Below the pieces are notes generated by a model, which did no database searches, was not told the origin of the DNA, and saw only the letters and a program-made list of their open reading frames with translations. This document shows, one piece after another, positions 48,971-59,630 of a DNA stretch of 64,000 nt. Within the stretch, counting starts at the first letter, position 1. Each line of letters starts with the position of its first letter. The translations under genes and the position numbers were made by a program. Source of the DNA: Prorocentrum cordatum (Eukaryota > Sar > Dinophyceae > Prorocentrales > Prorocentraceae); contig CAUYUJ010019903.1 of the NCBI GenBank assembly GCA_963575745.1, forward strand, positions 101,995 to 165,994, written 5' to 3'.

Positions 48971-49154
48971 ACCCCAGTAGCGCCTGGCAGCGCCTGGTAG
49001 CGCCTGGGAAACCGGGGGTCCAGGCCTTCAAGAACCTTGCAGGCGTTCCACCTCTCAGGGCTGCATGAGCTTTGGGGCATTTCGCTACGTGCTGACGGCA
49101 CGGTGGCAGACTTGTACACGTGATCTATATACATATCATGTCATATCACAGACA

Positions 49155-49178
49155 TATGATATATATATATATATATAG

Positions 49179-49221
<43 letters not shown>

Positions 49222-49293
49222 AATATATATACAATATCTATATATATATACATACATATATATATAAATATACATATGTATATGTATGTAGAT

Positions 49294-49331
<38 letters not shown>

Positions 49332-49332
49332 C
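49155..49332. repeat. (TA)n, (CATA)n-like and (GATA)n microsatellites
   Basis: (TA)n at 49160-49220 passing to mixed AT and then GATAGATA at 49288-49332. Confidence 0.92.
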
Positions 49333-49494
49333 GATAGATCGATCCCGGGAGAGCAGGCCCGAGGCCCGAAAACAGCTGCCCCGACCCTCCATGGGGGCAC
49401 CGGGGCTCACTTTCCTTGTGTTTCTACAGGGTTTCCGCGTCCTGGGCCTCGGAGGCCGCCGCCTCCGACCCACCGTGGGAGGACGGGGCGCCCG

Positions 49495-50330
49495 GGGAGG
49501 TGCAAAATAGTCCAGGAGGGCCTCCAGAGGCTCCCAAGACGGCTCAAGCGGGCCCCGAGTCCCCGAAGGACCGCTCCAGAACGCCCAAGATAGGCCCAAG
49601 ACGGCCCGAGAGGCCCCCCAAGGCACTCCACGACGCTTCAAGACGCCTCTCCAGAGCGCTTCCAGAGGCCGAAATCGTCAATTTTACGAAGCTTCTCGAA
49701 CGATTTTGGCCTTCCAGCCTTTTCGGCGGCCGACGTTCTAAGACGGCTCAATAGGCCCCAAAGACGGCCCAAGAGGGCCCCAAGACGGCCCCAGGGTCGC
49801 TGAAGACAGCCCAACAGGGCCCCAAGACAGCCCCAAGATGCGCCCAAGAGGGGAACCACGACTCCAAAATTCCACCCTCCCGCTTAAAGAGTGCCCCAGG
49901 AGGCCCCAGGGAGCCCCCAAGAGGCCCCAGGAGGCCCCCAAGAGGCACCCAGGAGGCCCAAACGAGGCCTAAAGAGGCCACAAAAAAGCTCCGAGGAGGC
50001 CCCACAACGATCCCAAAACGGCTACCGAGAAGCTGCGAAACTGCCTTCACGACGTCCCCGACAGGCCAACCACGAGATCCAAACCAACACCCATGAGGCC
50101 TCTGACCCACCAGGGCACGGTGGCGGGAGCAGTGACACAGCATGTTCCGGCGGGAGCCTTCCGGAACACGCTGCAGGAGGAGGAGGAAGATCAGGAGGAG
50201 AGAGAGTTGGAGTGGGAGGAGGAGGAGGAGGAGGGGGACGAGGAGGAGGAAGAGGCCTCCCAGACAGCTCCAAGATAGCCGAAGAGGCTTCCAAGAGGGC
50301 CCTGGGCGGCCCACGAGAGAGGAAAAAACA
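49495..50330 (+). repeat. CCAAGACGGCC-family block 5 with AT-rich core
   Basis: Units from about 49510 to 50040 and 50265-50330; core at 49670-49735 (AAATCGTCAATTTTACGAAG). A (GGA)n run at 50175-50250 interrupts the end. Confidence 0.7.
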
Positions 50331-50369
50331 ACCTAACAAGTATTATAATTAAGGGATGGAAGAGGCGGA

Positions 50370-50480
50370 GTCGAGAGAGAGAGAGAGAGACACACACACA
50401 CACACAAAGATCGGCTGCGTGCATGTATGTATGTATGTATGTATGTATGTATGTATGTATGCATGTAGATGCATATACAT
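50370..50480. repeat. (GA)n, (CA)n and (TATG)n microsatellites
   Basis: Three simple repeats in succession: GAGAGA, CACACA, then GTATGTATG to about 50465. Confidence 0.92.
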
Positions 50481-50599
50481 AAATAAATTACCCTGGCGAC
50501 GTACCCAACCCCTGCGCAATGCGGGGCATGAGTAGCTTGGGAGACGTTATACGGAGGTGATGACGTGACATGGGCGCGTATACTTCTGCGAGCGGCATT

Positions 50600-52456
50600 C
50601 GTGAGGCTCGCGGCCCCCCAAGGATTGCGACGTCTCGCTCAGATATGCCTGGCGCCTCGCTCCGCTGAACCCGCCACCAGCCTTCGAAAGCTGCAACGGT
50701 TTCGCAGATCGCAGCCCCCCAAGGACGGCAAGGCCCCGCTCAGATCTGCGCGGTGCCTCAGTCCGCTGGACCCACCAGCAGCCCTCCAAGCTTAGAACAA
50801 TTTCGCAGATCGCATCCCCCCAGGCACGGCGAGGTCCCGCTCAGATCTGCGCGGTGCGTCACTCCGCAGGACCCACCAGCAGCCCTCGAAAGTGGCGACA
50901 GTTTCGCAGATCGCAGCCCCTCAGGGACGGCAAGGTCCCGCTCAGATCTGCGCGGTGCCTCACTCTGCTGGACCACCAGCAGCCCTCGAAAGTGGCGACA
51001 GTTTCGCAGATCGCATCCCCCCAGGCACGGCGAGGTCCCGCTCAGATCTGCGCAGTAACTCGCTCCGCAGGACACGCCAGCAGCCTTCGAAGGTGGCGAC
51101 AGTTCCGCAGATCGCTATGCTGGCCCCCCAAGCAGCCTTCGAAACTTGCAACAGTTTCGCAGGTCGCAGCCCCCCAGGCACGGCGAGGTCCCGCTCAGAT
51201 CCGCGCGGTGCCTCACTCCGCTGGACCCACCAGCAGCCCTCGAAAGTGGCGACAGCTTCGCAGATCGCAGCCCCCCAGGCACGGCGAGGTCCCGCTCAGA
51301 TCTGCGCGGTGCGTCACTCCGCAGGACCCACCAGCAGCCCTCGAAAGTGGCGACAGTTTCGCAGATCGCAGCCCCCCAGGGACGGAGAGGTCCCGCTCAG
51401 ATCTGCGCGGTGCCTCGCTCCGCAGGACCAACCAGCAGCCCTCGAAAGTGGCGACAGTCTCGCAGATCGTAGCCCCCCAGTGACGGCGAGGTCCCGTTCA
51501 GATCTGCGCGGTGCTTCACTCCACTGGACCCACGAGCAGCCCTCGAAAGTGGCGACCGTTTCGCAGATCGCATCCCCCCAGGCACGGCGAGGTCCCGCTC
51601 AGATCTGCGCAGTAACTCGCTCCGCAGGACACGCCAGCAGCCCTCGAAAGTGGCGACAGTTTCACAGATCGCAGCCCCCCAGGGATTGCGAGGTCCCGCT
51701 CAGATCCGCGCGGCGCCTCATTTCGCAGGACCCACCAGCAGCCCTCGAACGTGGCAACAGTTTCGCAGATCGCAGCCCCCCAGGGGCGGCGAGGTCCCGC
51801 TCAGATCCGCGCGGCAGTTTCGCAGATCGCAGCCCCCCAGGCACGGCGAGGTCCCGCTCAGATCCGCGCGGTGCTTCACTCCGCAGGACCCACCAGCAGC
51901 CCTCGAAAGTGGCGACCGTTTCGCAGGTCGCAGCCCCCCCCAGGGACGGCGAGGTCCCGCTCAGATCTGCGCGGTGGCTCACTCCGCAGGACCCACCAGC
52001 AGCCGTCGAAAGTGGCGACCGTTTCGCAGATCGCAGCCCCCCAGGGACGGCGAGGTCCCGCTCAGATCCGCGCGGTGCCTCGCTCCGCAGGACCCACCAG
52101 CAGCCCTCGAAAGTGGCGACAGTCTCGCAGATCGCAGCCCCCCAGGGACGGCGAGGTCCCGCTCAGATCCGCGCGGCGCCTCACTCCGCAGGACCCACCA
52201 GCAGCCGTCGAAAGTGGGGACAGTTTCGCAGATCGCGGCCCCCCAGGCACGGCGAGGTCCCGCTCAGATCCGCGCGGTGCCTCACTCCGCAGGACCCACC
52301 AGCAGCCCTCGAAAGTGGCGACAGCTTCGCAGATCGCAGCCCCCCAGGAACGGCGAGGTGCCGCTCAGATCCGCGCGGTGCCTCGCTCCGCAGGACCCAC
52401 CAGCAGCCCTCGAAAGTGGCGACCGTTTCGCAGGTCGCAGTCCCCCAGGGACGGCG
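50600..52456 (+). repeat. 101-bp satellite array, about 18 units
   Basis: Unit text: GCAGATCGCAGCCCCCCAGG, CACGGCGAGGTCCCGCTCAG, ATCTGCGCGGTGCCTCACTC, CGCAGGACCCACCAGCAGCC, CTCGAAAGTGGCGACAGTTT, C. Marks at 50704, 50805, 50906, 51006 and 51107 show the 101-bp period; partial units occur near 51125 and 51815. All plus frames lack stops, which creates the 642-aa frame 50892-52820. Confidence 0.93.
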
Positions 52457-52508
52457 ACCACAGGGGGGGGCGGGAGAAGGACGCGACCACACCACTCTAT
52501 TCAAAACG

Positions 52509-52533
52509 AGTACCCAACCAAGAAAGGTTGGGA
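52509..52533. other. Short hairpin ACCCAACC-N-GGTTGGGA
   Basis: TACCCAACCAAGAAAGGTTG then GGAATA forms a 7-8 bp stem just after the satellite. The same CCCAAC/GTTGGG pairing occurs around the insertion in family 2 copy 2. Confidence 0.5.
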
Positions 52534-52609
52534 ATAAATACCGCCTTCCCCCCCGGCCCCGGGTCCCACACCTCCCCGTGACATCTCGCGCACGCTCCCG
52601 TTACCGCTC

Positions 52610-52984
52610 CCCCAGCCTTTCCGGGGAGCGTCCACAGCGCCCCAGGAGGGCCCAAGCCGCCTCCCAGGAGCCCCCAGAATGCGAAAGGATGGTCCAAGAC
52701 GCTCCCAAGCAGCCCAGGTCAGCCTTGCGACGGCTCTCGAGGCTCCCAGGTGGCCTCCAAGAGACCCCAAGAGAGGTCCGAGACGCGCCCCGGGACGGCC
52801 CGAAGGAGCCCAAATCGTAGATTTTCATTGTGTTTGTCAATGCCCTTGGCTTCTCGCGTTTGCGAGCTTTCAATGGTCCAAGAGCGCCGAAGAGGCTCCC
52901 AAGACCGCCCAAGACCACCCAAGAGACCTTCAGGACGGCCCCAAGACGGGCCAAGAAGGCTCCAAGATTGCCGAAGAGGTGCCC
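52610..52984 (+). repeat. CCAAGACGGCC-family block 6, upstream of the transporter retrocopy
   Basis: Units such as CCCAAGAGACC and CCCCAAGACGGGCC; AT-rich core at 52808-52875 (AAATCGTAGATTTTCATTG). It stops where the DinoSL relic begins. Confidence 0.7.
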
Positions 52985-53006
52985 TCCGTAACCATTTTGG
53001 CTCAAG
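52985..53006 (+). other. DinoSL relic upstream of the transporter gene
   Basis: 22 bp: TCCGTA then ACCATTTTGGCTCAAG, identical to the dinoflagellate spliced leader except for one G-to-A change. It lies 72 bp before the ATG of the transporter, as a leader would in a mature mRNA. Its presence in DNA marks the gene as mRNA-derived. Confidence 0.85.
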
Positions 53007-53078
53007 TCTTACGTCGGTCAAGTGTTGTCCACTGCGCGCGATATTTCCAATGCTGGATACCAGACACCATATTTACAT

Positions 53079-54581
53079 ATGGACGTGGTTGAAACATGTC
53101 GCCCGAACGGTCTTGCTTTGTATGGCCAGAAACTTATTGACGCAGGTTTTACTTTGTGCTCTCTGTGCCAGATCTCAGCTGATGACCTGAGCAAGCTCGA
53201 CATTCCACCGTCAGCGCAGAAGGAGATATTTTTCATGATCCATGGGCGAACTTGGGAGCCTGCGCGCAACTCTGCGTCCCTCGTCGTAAAGGAGATCATG
53301 CCGCCGCCGGCGGAGGCGTGGGGACAAGCTGATGACCCGCTCGGCCCTGCGCCTGTGCTGGGTAAACGCGACTCCTCCGTTGTAGTTTCTATCACCGCCC
53401 GTCAGAGTAACGCCGACAGTGGGAGAGGTAGCACAGCGAAGTCTTCAGCGAAGTCGGCTAGCACTTCGTTTTCACTGAGTCAATGGTTTGAAAATTTCGT
53501 GGGTGAAGCTGTTCGGCTGAGCGACAAGCCGGGCGCGAAGAAGAGTATATCGCGCATGATGGCGCTCATCCTCGTACCCTTCGCAGTCTCTTTCAGAGCC
53601 ATGGGCTACAGGTGGGCCTCGAACAATGGCACGCCCGAGTTCTCACTCTTCTTGCCATCGATGTTTGGAGCGATCATCGGGGCTGGACTAGGCAGCCTAC
53701 TGCTTGTGGCGAAATTCGGCTTCGATGCCACACGAAGATTGTTTCAGAAACAGTATGTACTCGTGTGCGGTATAGGTGTGCTGCGCGGTATCATGTTTGC
53801 GTGTGAAAATGTTGCTCTCGCAAACGTTGACTCACTAATTTTCGCTGTGACAATGAAGTTTGCGATTGTCCCTTGCCTCTGCATGGAGGCACTTGCCAAT
53901 AGAGCATGTCCCGCTGATGCTTTGCAGATGCTGACCATCATGAACGCACTTGTTGGCATCTGTTTGTTCTTGATATCATCGTCATCAGATGGTGTTGAAA
54001 TCAGCATTCTTGGGGTCGTATTCTCCATACTCGCATCGATGGCCGATGCACTTGCTGACGTATCGATGGGCAATGTGTCGGGTAGACTTATGGCGCGCAC
54101 AGAAAATGTAGGTGCTGAGCGAGTCCGGTGTATTGTTGTCATGGAGTTATCCAAAGCATTAGCGTTCATGCTTATACCGATGGCATTTGAAGCACGCGTT
54201 CTGCTTGACAAGGGCATTCTACATGGATTCGACAACAAAGTTCTGATTGGTGCAGTATTGGGCCCGGAGCTGAAAACAATATGGTTCAACGTGATGGTAA
54301 TAATCAGTGGCGCATTGCCAACAAACTTGGCCGCCGCCTTCGACCTTACAGTCACATACATCCTCAAGGTGACAGTTTTCAGGACAGAGGACTTCGGGGC
54401 TACAGCTTTGCTTTTGGCAATGATTACCTGCGCCATCTTGGCCTACTTCATCCACATGATACTCCTGGTCAATGCGCAAGAGGCTGCCGTGCAGGAAGTT
54501 CGCGGGAGACTCTCAAGACGGTTTAGTGAAGACAACGTCCTGAGTCGGCGTTTGTCGCAAACGAGCATAGCCCCGGCCTAG
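53079..54581 (+). CDS. DMT/SLC35-like multi-pass transporter, 500 aa, intronless retrocopy
   Basis: Starts at the first ATG after the DinoSL relic (HMDVVETC; upstream GTG/TTG codons are ignored because this is a eukaryote). Residues about 1-50 resemble a SAM-like helical domain (LALYGQKLIDAGFTLCSLCQ, ISADDLSKLDIP). A Ser-rich linker follows (about 105-135). The membrane part has about nine to ten hydrophobic segments: for example MMALILVPFAVSFRAMGYRW, GVLRGIMFACENVALANVDS, ILTIMNALVGICLFLI-like, ILGVVFSILASMADALADVS, WFNVMVIISGALPTNLAAAF, FGATALLLAMITCAILAYFI. This pattern, with the asn/ser-rich pore text near segments 3-4, suits the drug/metabolite transporter superfamily (nucleotide-sugar or sugar-phosphate carriers). 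Substrate unknown. The tail (LSRRFSEDNVLSRRLSQTS) looks like a cytosolic phosphorylatable end. The frame is intact and its codon use and composition are far less GC-biased than the flanks. Confidence 0.8.
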   Translation: MDVVETCRPNGLALYGQKLIDAGFTLCSLCQISADDLSKLDIPPSAQKEIFFMIHGRTWEPARNSASLVVKEIMPPPAEAWGQADDPLGPAPVLGKRDSSVVVSITARQSNADSGRGSTAKSSAKSASTSFSLSQWFENFVGEAVRLSDKPGAKKSISRMMALILVPFAVSFRAMGYRWASNNGTPEFSLFLPSMFGAIIGAGLGSLLLVAKFGFDATRRLFQKQYVLVCGIGVLRGIMFACENVALANVDSLIFAVTMKFAIVPCLCMEALANRACPADALQMLTIMNALVGICLFLISSSSDGVEISILGVVFSILASMADALADVSMGNVSGRLMARTENVGAERVRCIVVMELSKALAFMLIPMAFEARVLLDKGILHGFDNKVLIGAVLGPELKTIWFNVMVIISGALPTNLAAAFDLTVTYILKVTVFRTEDFGATALLLAMITCAILAYFIHMILLVNAQEAAVQEVRGRLSRRFSEDNVLSRRLSQTSIAPA

Positions 54582-55150
54582 GAGTCGACGCCGTAACAGA
54601 GCCGTGGGAAAGGCGTCCAATCCCAGCCACTCTCGAAACATGAAGACACAGGGCTAGTTTCTGTGATCGAGACAGAATGGATAGTGTTTCTTCCTTGCTT
54701 GGGGCACGACGGGCGTCATGACCCCCGCCCCCCCCCCCCACCCTATGACGTAACGCTCCCCCCCCGTGCGCTCCAGGTCTTTGACATTGATGACAATGAT
54801 GATGATCCCCCTCCCCCAACCCCCTTCCGCTCGTGTCCCACCGCGCGCGACGCATGGCGGGGCCTTCCCGGCCGCCGCCGCGCCGCGCACGGTCCTTGTT
54901 GTGGACCTCGTTTATAGCTCCCTGCTGCTCCTCTCAGTGGTATCGTCCTCCGCTTCACGAGAAGTCGGCATCTTTTGGTTTCAGTGGCCTGCTCGAAGAG
55001 CGTAAGGAGCCCAAAATATTGGCAGCCGTACGCTACACCTCGAGGGAGAGGCTCACGCGTGGTCTCCACCCGCCGACGTTGAGGCCTGTACGTGCCCTGA
55101 AGTCTTTTAGAGGCCCGTAGCTACAGATGCTGAGGGCTCTCGGGCCGGCT
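54582..55150. other. No gene recognised
   Basis: The 3' flank of the transporter has no poly(A) stretch. C runs (54727-54741) and TGATGACAATGATGATG (54789 on) are the only simple features. Confidence 0.5.
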
Positions 55151-55152
55151 GG

Positions 55153-55440
55153 TTGGCACAGCGCGCCTTCGTTATTGCATTGTCCTCGCGCGTCTGGCTG
55201 ACTGACGTTTGGAGGTGGATCAAACAAAAAACATCAATTGCCGAACATGGCGAGATCACCGCCAGCGACGCCTCTGGCTGGGGCTGCGGGGTCTGCCGCC
55301 GCCGCTGCGACCACGAGGCTGTGGCCGAGGTCGGCCGCGCCGCGGAGAGATGGCGGCGCCTCTTGGAGGAGTCGGCCCGCGCCCGCGATCGCGCGCTGGG
55401 TCCTGGCTCACCTGGGGCTGCGCTCCGCGACCTCGGCGCC
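55153..55440 (+). pseudogene. Fragment of a YR-retroelement RNase H domain
   Basis: The frame holds GEITASDASGWGCGVCRRRC then VAEVGRAAERWRR. ASDAS with the following Gly-Cys-Gly and the EVGR-x3-ERWR text matches the RNase H region of DIRS/Ngaro-type polyproteins (compare VVATDSSLDAGAVST and EAGRVQERARF in the element at 7223). RT and recombinase parts are not seen, and it runs into a CCAAGACGG block, so it is a remnant. Confidence 0.5.
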
Positions 55441-55454
55441 TCGCCGTCGTCGAT

Positions 55455-55925
55455 GAGGAGGTTCAGAGGTGCCCAGGACAGCCCCAGACCACCCCAGAAC
55501 AGGCCCACGAGCGGGAGCAGGAGGCTTCCAGAGACCTCTGAGAGGCCTCCGAGACCCCCCAGAGGGGCAAAATCGTTGATTTCCAACGTTTTTAGCCTTC
55601 TCGCGTTTTCCCGCTTCTAACCCTCGAAGATCGAGGATGATTTTGTTGGGAAAAAAGGAATTCTCAGAATTCTTTTTTTTCAAAGTGGGACTCCTACTCG
55701 GAGATCCAACACATCCCCTGACATCTGGCCAGTACCGCGCCTCCCGGCTTCCCGGGGGGCCCCCAAGACGCCCAAGGACAGCCCAAGACGACCCCAAGGA
55801 GACCCCAGAATGTAAAGAACGGCCCAACACGCTACCGCGCAGCCCGAGACACCCTTCCGACGGCTCTCCAGGCCTCCAGGAGGCCTCCAGAACCCCCAGG
55901 GGGTCCGGAAGATCCCATACCCCTG
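55455..55925 (+). repeat. CCAAGACGGCC-family block 7 with AT-rich core
   Basis: Units at 55460-55565 and 55760-55925; core 55569-55690 with AAATCGTTGATTTCCAACG and AATTCTCAGAATTC. Confidence 0.68.
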
Positions 55926-56108
55926 AGGGGCCCGGCTAACAAAATCCGCGCGGCACAAACAAAAAACGGTGCCGAACAGCGCCGAGGAATTCGCAAAATC
56001 ATGGAAATCCCGCCGTTCGTTTTTTTCTCCACGTTTGGCCCCCGCGTTACTCTTTCACAACAGACCACAATGCAGACCCCCCCTCACCTCCCGAAATAGC
56101 ACCCGGGA

Positions 56109-56308
56109 AGCCTTTTTGGGCCCCAAATCGTTGAATATTTGAAGGAAATTAGTGATTTCTGCGTTCTGCATTCCCCCTTCTATACGATTCCGAGGCTTGC
56201 GCAGGGCCTCCAAGGGAGTCCCTGGACACAAGAAGCGACCAACATGAGATTGCATGAATTAGCCGATCAAGCCTAGCTAGAACTTGAGCGCGCGCGATGG
56301 TCTAGTGT
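56109..56308 (+). repeat. Dispersed 200-bp repeat, copy 2
   Basis: Same order of phrases as 25777-25978, including CCCCCTTCTATACGATTCCG, GCTTGCGCAGGGCCTCCAAG and GATCAAGCCTAGCTAGAACT. Confidence 0.8.
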
Positions 56309-56309
56309 G

Positions 56310-56379
56310 TGTATATATACATATATATGTGTGTGTGCGTATGTGTTCACACATATATGTATATATATATATATACACA

Positions 56380-56414
<35 letters not shown>

Positions 56415-56450
56415 GTGTCTTCACATATATAATATATGTGAATAAAAAAT
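56310..56450. repeat. (TA)n/(TG)n microsatellites
   Basis: TGTGTGTATATATACATATA and similar alternating runs to about 56445. Confidence 0.9.
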
Positions 56451-56569
56451 AATATGGGATCTTGCGACCCCCCTCCTGAACGGGACCCCTCTGGATCCGT
56501 GGCCCCGGGGGCACCCTGGACGCCCTTGCAGACGGTCCCCTGTGCGTTCCGGGGCTCCTGCAGCCCTTG

Positions 56570-57045
56570 CTGGGCCCAGGCAGCGGGCCCAAATCAGTCA
56601 GGAGGGCGGCCAGACGGCCCTGCGAGAGCCCACAGAGGCCCCAGACCCTCACCAGACGCCCGAAGACAACCCGAAGAAGACCCCCAGGAGGCATTCGAAA
56701 CGCAAAAAACGTATGGTTTGCGCATGATTATAGGGCTGCTCAGATCTTCGGCCAGAGCATCGCTCCAAATTTAACCAAGAGGGCTTCCAGGCAGTCCAAG
56801 AGGAGCCCCAAGACGGCCCAACAGGGCCCTGAGGTGGCCCGAAGAGAGCCCCATGACGGCCCAAGATGGCCCCAAGACGCACCCCGAATCCTTCCAAATC
56901 GTGACCCGGTCATTCAGGGAGACCTCGGTTGGAAGCAGCGTGGCCCGGGGAAGCCCCCAGTGGCCCCTAGAAGGAACCCAGGAGTCCTCCAGAATGCCCC
57001 AACAAGCCCTTACAAACCTTCGTGAGACTTACAAGAGGCTCTCCT
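56570..57045 (+). repeat. CCAAGACGGCC-family block 8 with AT-rich core
   Basis: Units such as CCCCAAGACGGCCC and CCCAAGATGGCCC; core 56698-56790 (ACGCAAAAAACGTATGG). Confidence 0.62.
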
Positions 57046-57049
57046 AGGA

Positions 57050-57780
57050 TGAGCCTCCGCAAACAGAGCTGAGGATGGTGGCGACTTCGCAGGACAGGGC
57101 GAGAATGAGGAAGAGGAAGAGGAAGCATGAGGGAATAATAACGAATATTGGTGTTACAACGACGGTGCCAGAAAATGCAACAACGAGTTGTCGCTAAATG
57201 TTCCGTTGTACCTAATTGCTTCCTTGCGTGCATGCCAAACTTGAAGGACCAAAGTGCGTGGCGCGAAGCGCCAATTCAGTCTTGTATATACATAGATATA
57301 AATCGACACCTCTCTTCCGTTGTCCTCAGGGTCTCCCACTGTCGCATCGTATCTTCAAGTAGTGCGGACGGAATGACCGCATATTAAATTGAGCGTCATC
57401 CTTTGCCAAGATGAATTTGGCATGGTGCGACCAGGTCCTTGTTACGCACGTTCCCCGCCGCTGCCGAGTGGCGAACATTTGAGAGTGGAAAGTGTGAAGC
57501 ATGGGTGCTGTTTAGCACGCTGCCCGCAACCAGCACCTCGGTGATTGCACAAGGAGGCACATCCCTCCTTTTATCGCGTCATTGTTGCATCTCTGTCCAT
57601 CCTCTAAGTACCTGGCCATCTCTGTCCATCCTCGTTTGCTCGCCCTCTGTCGTTTCGGCTCCGCTCCTTCCTGGCCATCCCCTCCCCACTCATATCTCCG
57701 CTTCCGTTGCAATCCCCTTCCTCCCTGACCTTCCCTTTTCCCTTCAAGTCCCCATCCCTCTCCTATGTAGTTTCTTGTTA
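57050..57780. other. No gene recognised
   Basis: AT-richer unique-looking DNA; only short frames and no motif. Confidence 0.5.
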
Positions 57781-57784
57781 CGTC

Positions 57785-57860
57785 GCTCTCTCTCTCTCTC
57801 TCTCTCTCTCCTTTTTGTTGTTCTCTATATATATATAGAAAGAGAGAGAGAGAGAGAGAG

Positions 57861-57898
<38 letters not shown>

Positions 57899-57910
57899 GA
57901 GAGAGGAACA
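57785..57910. repeat. (TC)n, (TA)n, (GA)n microsatellites
   Basis: A (TC)n run (57786-57811) and a (GA)n run (57840-57905) on either side of a TA run: a potential long hairpin. Confidence 0.92.
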
Positions 57911-58089
57911 TGAAGGTGGAGGAATGAGGGACTAAGGAGAAAGGGGGGAGTAGGAGGGAAGAGGGAAAGAAGCTGGCCGAGGAGAAGGAAGATAAGATAA
58001 CAGGAGGCTGGCCGAGGACAAGGATGAACATATAGGAGGCTGACGCGAAAGAGGAGGATGATGGGGAAGAGGACGGGAGGACGACGAGG

Positions 58090-58440
58090 AGGGAGATAGG
58101 GACGAGGAAGAGGAGGAGGAGGAGGAAGAGGAGGAGGAGGAGGAGGGCGAGGAGGAAGAGGAGTAGGAGGAGGAGAAGGAGGACGAGGAGGTGAAGGAGG
58201 AGGAGAAGGAGGAGGAGAAGAAGGAGGAGGAGGAGGAGAAGGAGAGGGGGGGGAGGAGGGGGGCTTAGAAGGTGGATGGCGAGGGGAGGAGGAGGAGGAG
58301 GAGGAGGAGGAGGAGGAGGAGGAGGAGGAGGATGAGAGAGGAGGAGGAGGAGGGGGAGGAGGAAGGGGAGGAGGAGGACGAGAGGAGGAGAAGGAGGAGG
58401 AGGAGGAGGAGGAAAGGTGGAGGAGCAGGAGGAAGACGGG
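58090..58440. repeat. (GGA)n array
   Basis: About 350 bp of GGA/GAA triplets. The Ser/Pro/Leu-rich minus frames (57778-59247, 57825-58763) are repeat products. Confidence 0.9.
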
Positions 58441-58449
58441 GAGCTGGAT

Positions 58450-59430
58450 GAGCCCAAAAACAGACCTGATGGAAGGGGGCTGGGGGTGAGAGGGGGGACA
58501 GACTGAAAAGGGTGAGGGAGGTGGTAAAAGGGGGGGGGGGGAGGAGGGAGTGAGTGGGAGCGGGGACGCACGGAGAAGGATGCGGTGGGGGGGAGTTGGA
58601 AACGGGAAAGGGGGCGAAGCGGGGCCGCCCGTGCCAGCCAGCTCGTGCACCGTGCAGCACCTCGGGCTCGAGCTCCGCGCACATCCCCACAAGAGGGGCG
58701 CGGCCGCTCGGGGACGGCTCGGCTGCTCACGCCGCCTGCGGCGCAAGCCCAGGGCAGCCCCAAGCTTTAGGGGCTCGCGGTGTCGAAGGGGCTCGATGTT
58801 TGTACGTTTGGTGTGGTTCCTCCTTTCCCTCTGCACTGGTAGTGTCCGGGCAGCAACGGTCACGGGTAGCTCGTGGTGCCACTGTGGTGGTGCCCCGCGC
58901 GTTTCTCCCAGGCCAGGGTTCACAGCATGGGTTTTCCTGTTGCAGGGCGGTCTGTGCCGCGCTCTGGGCGTGCCTGGCGACTCTCTGACTCGCCCTGTGG
59001 TTCCACATAGCCGATGTGTCGAGCCTTGGTGGTCGCGCTCCCCCTTCTCCAACACACGTTTCGTCGCGTGGTTGGCCACAGGGCCCAGATGTATTCCCAA
59101 AGAAGGGATACCGTCTTGACCCCGAGCGCCTGCAGCTCCGCGCGGACCGATCGGATCGGAGCTGGGCCTCCCCGGCGGCGCCTCCACTGCAACCCTGGAC
59201 GCGCTCCGCGCGCCAGGAATCAGGAGGGAGAAAACACACAGACACAATTAATCGACGACTCCTGGGAAAAGATGGGAAAATATGGGGGGTATTTTTATTT
59301 GTGCGTATTTGTTTGTGTGTCCCAGTTCCCCTTCAGGTAAGAGGGCCCAGCGCCGATAAAAAATCCGCGCGGACCTCCGACCGTTTGTGCTTTATGCTTG
59401 TTTGCAGCCTTGCCCGATTCGGCGAAGGAG
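58450..59430. other. No supported gene
   Basis: Unique-looking DNA with several overlapping frames (for example plus 58550-59119). The text FVRLVWFLLSLCTGSVRAAT (about 58798-58860) looks like a signal anchor, but the rest is not recognisable and alternative frames are equally open. Confidence 0.35.
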
Positions 59431-59431
59431 G

Positions 59432-59510
59432 TCGGTGTATGGACGCTCCAGCGTCCCACAGGTTGAGCAGCTGGGGCGTCTGTGCACCGAGCTCCCTGAC
59501 CAGAAGGCGT
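59432..59510 (+). repeat. Dispersed repeat (family GGACGCTCCAGCGTCC), copy 2
   Basis: TGTATGGACGCTCCAGCGTC, GAGCAGCTGGGGCGTC, GAGCTCCCTGACCAGAA; matches 25035-25120. Confidence 0.7.
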
Positions 59511-59630
59511 GGTGTGTTCCTCGAGGTCGGCGGCCAAGAGCAGATCTGACCGGGGGGGGCGGCGCTCCAAGCAGGGTGCCGCCGGCCCCATTGGCCCCCA
59601 GAGTGGCAGGCCGAGGAGCTCGGCCCACGG

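Noticed and set aside
50600-52456. CRISPR-like regular array
   Set aside because: Units are contiguous without unique spacers and the context is eukaryotic.
50892-52820. 642-aa plus-strand ORF
   Set aside because: Product of the 101-bp satellite, which lacks stops in all plus frames; the three staggered ORFs are the same repeat in different phase.
57778-59247. 489-aa minus-strand Ser/Pro-rich ORF
   Set aside because: Mostly complement of (GGA)n and (GA)n; the non-repeat part has no recognisable domain.
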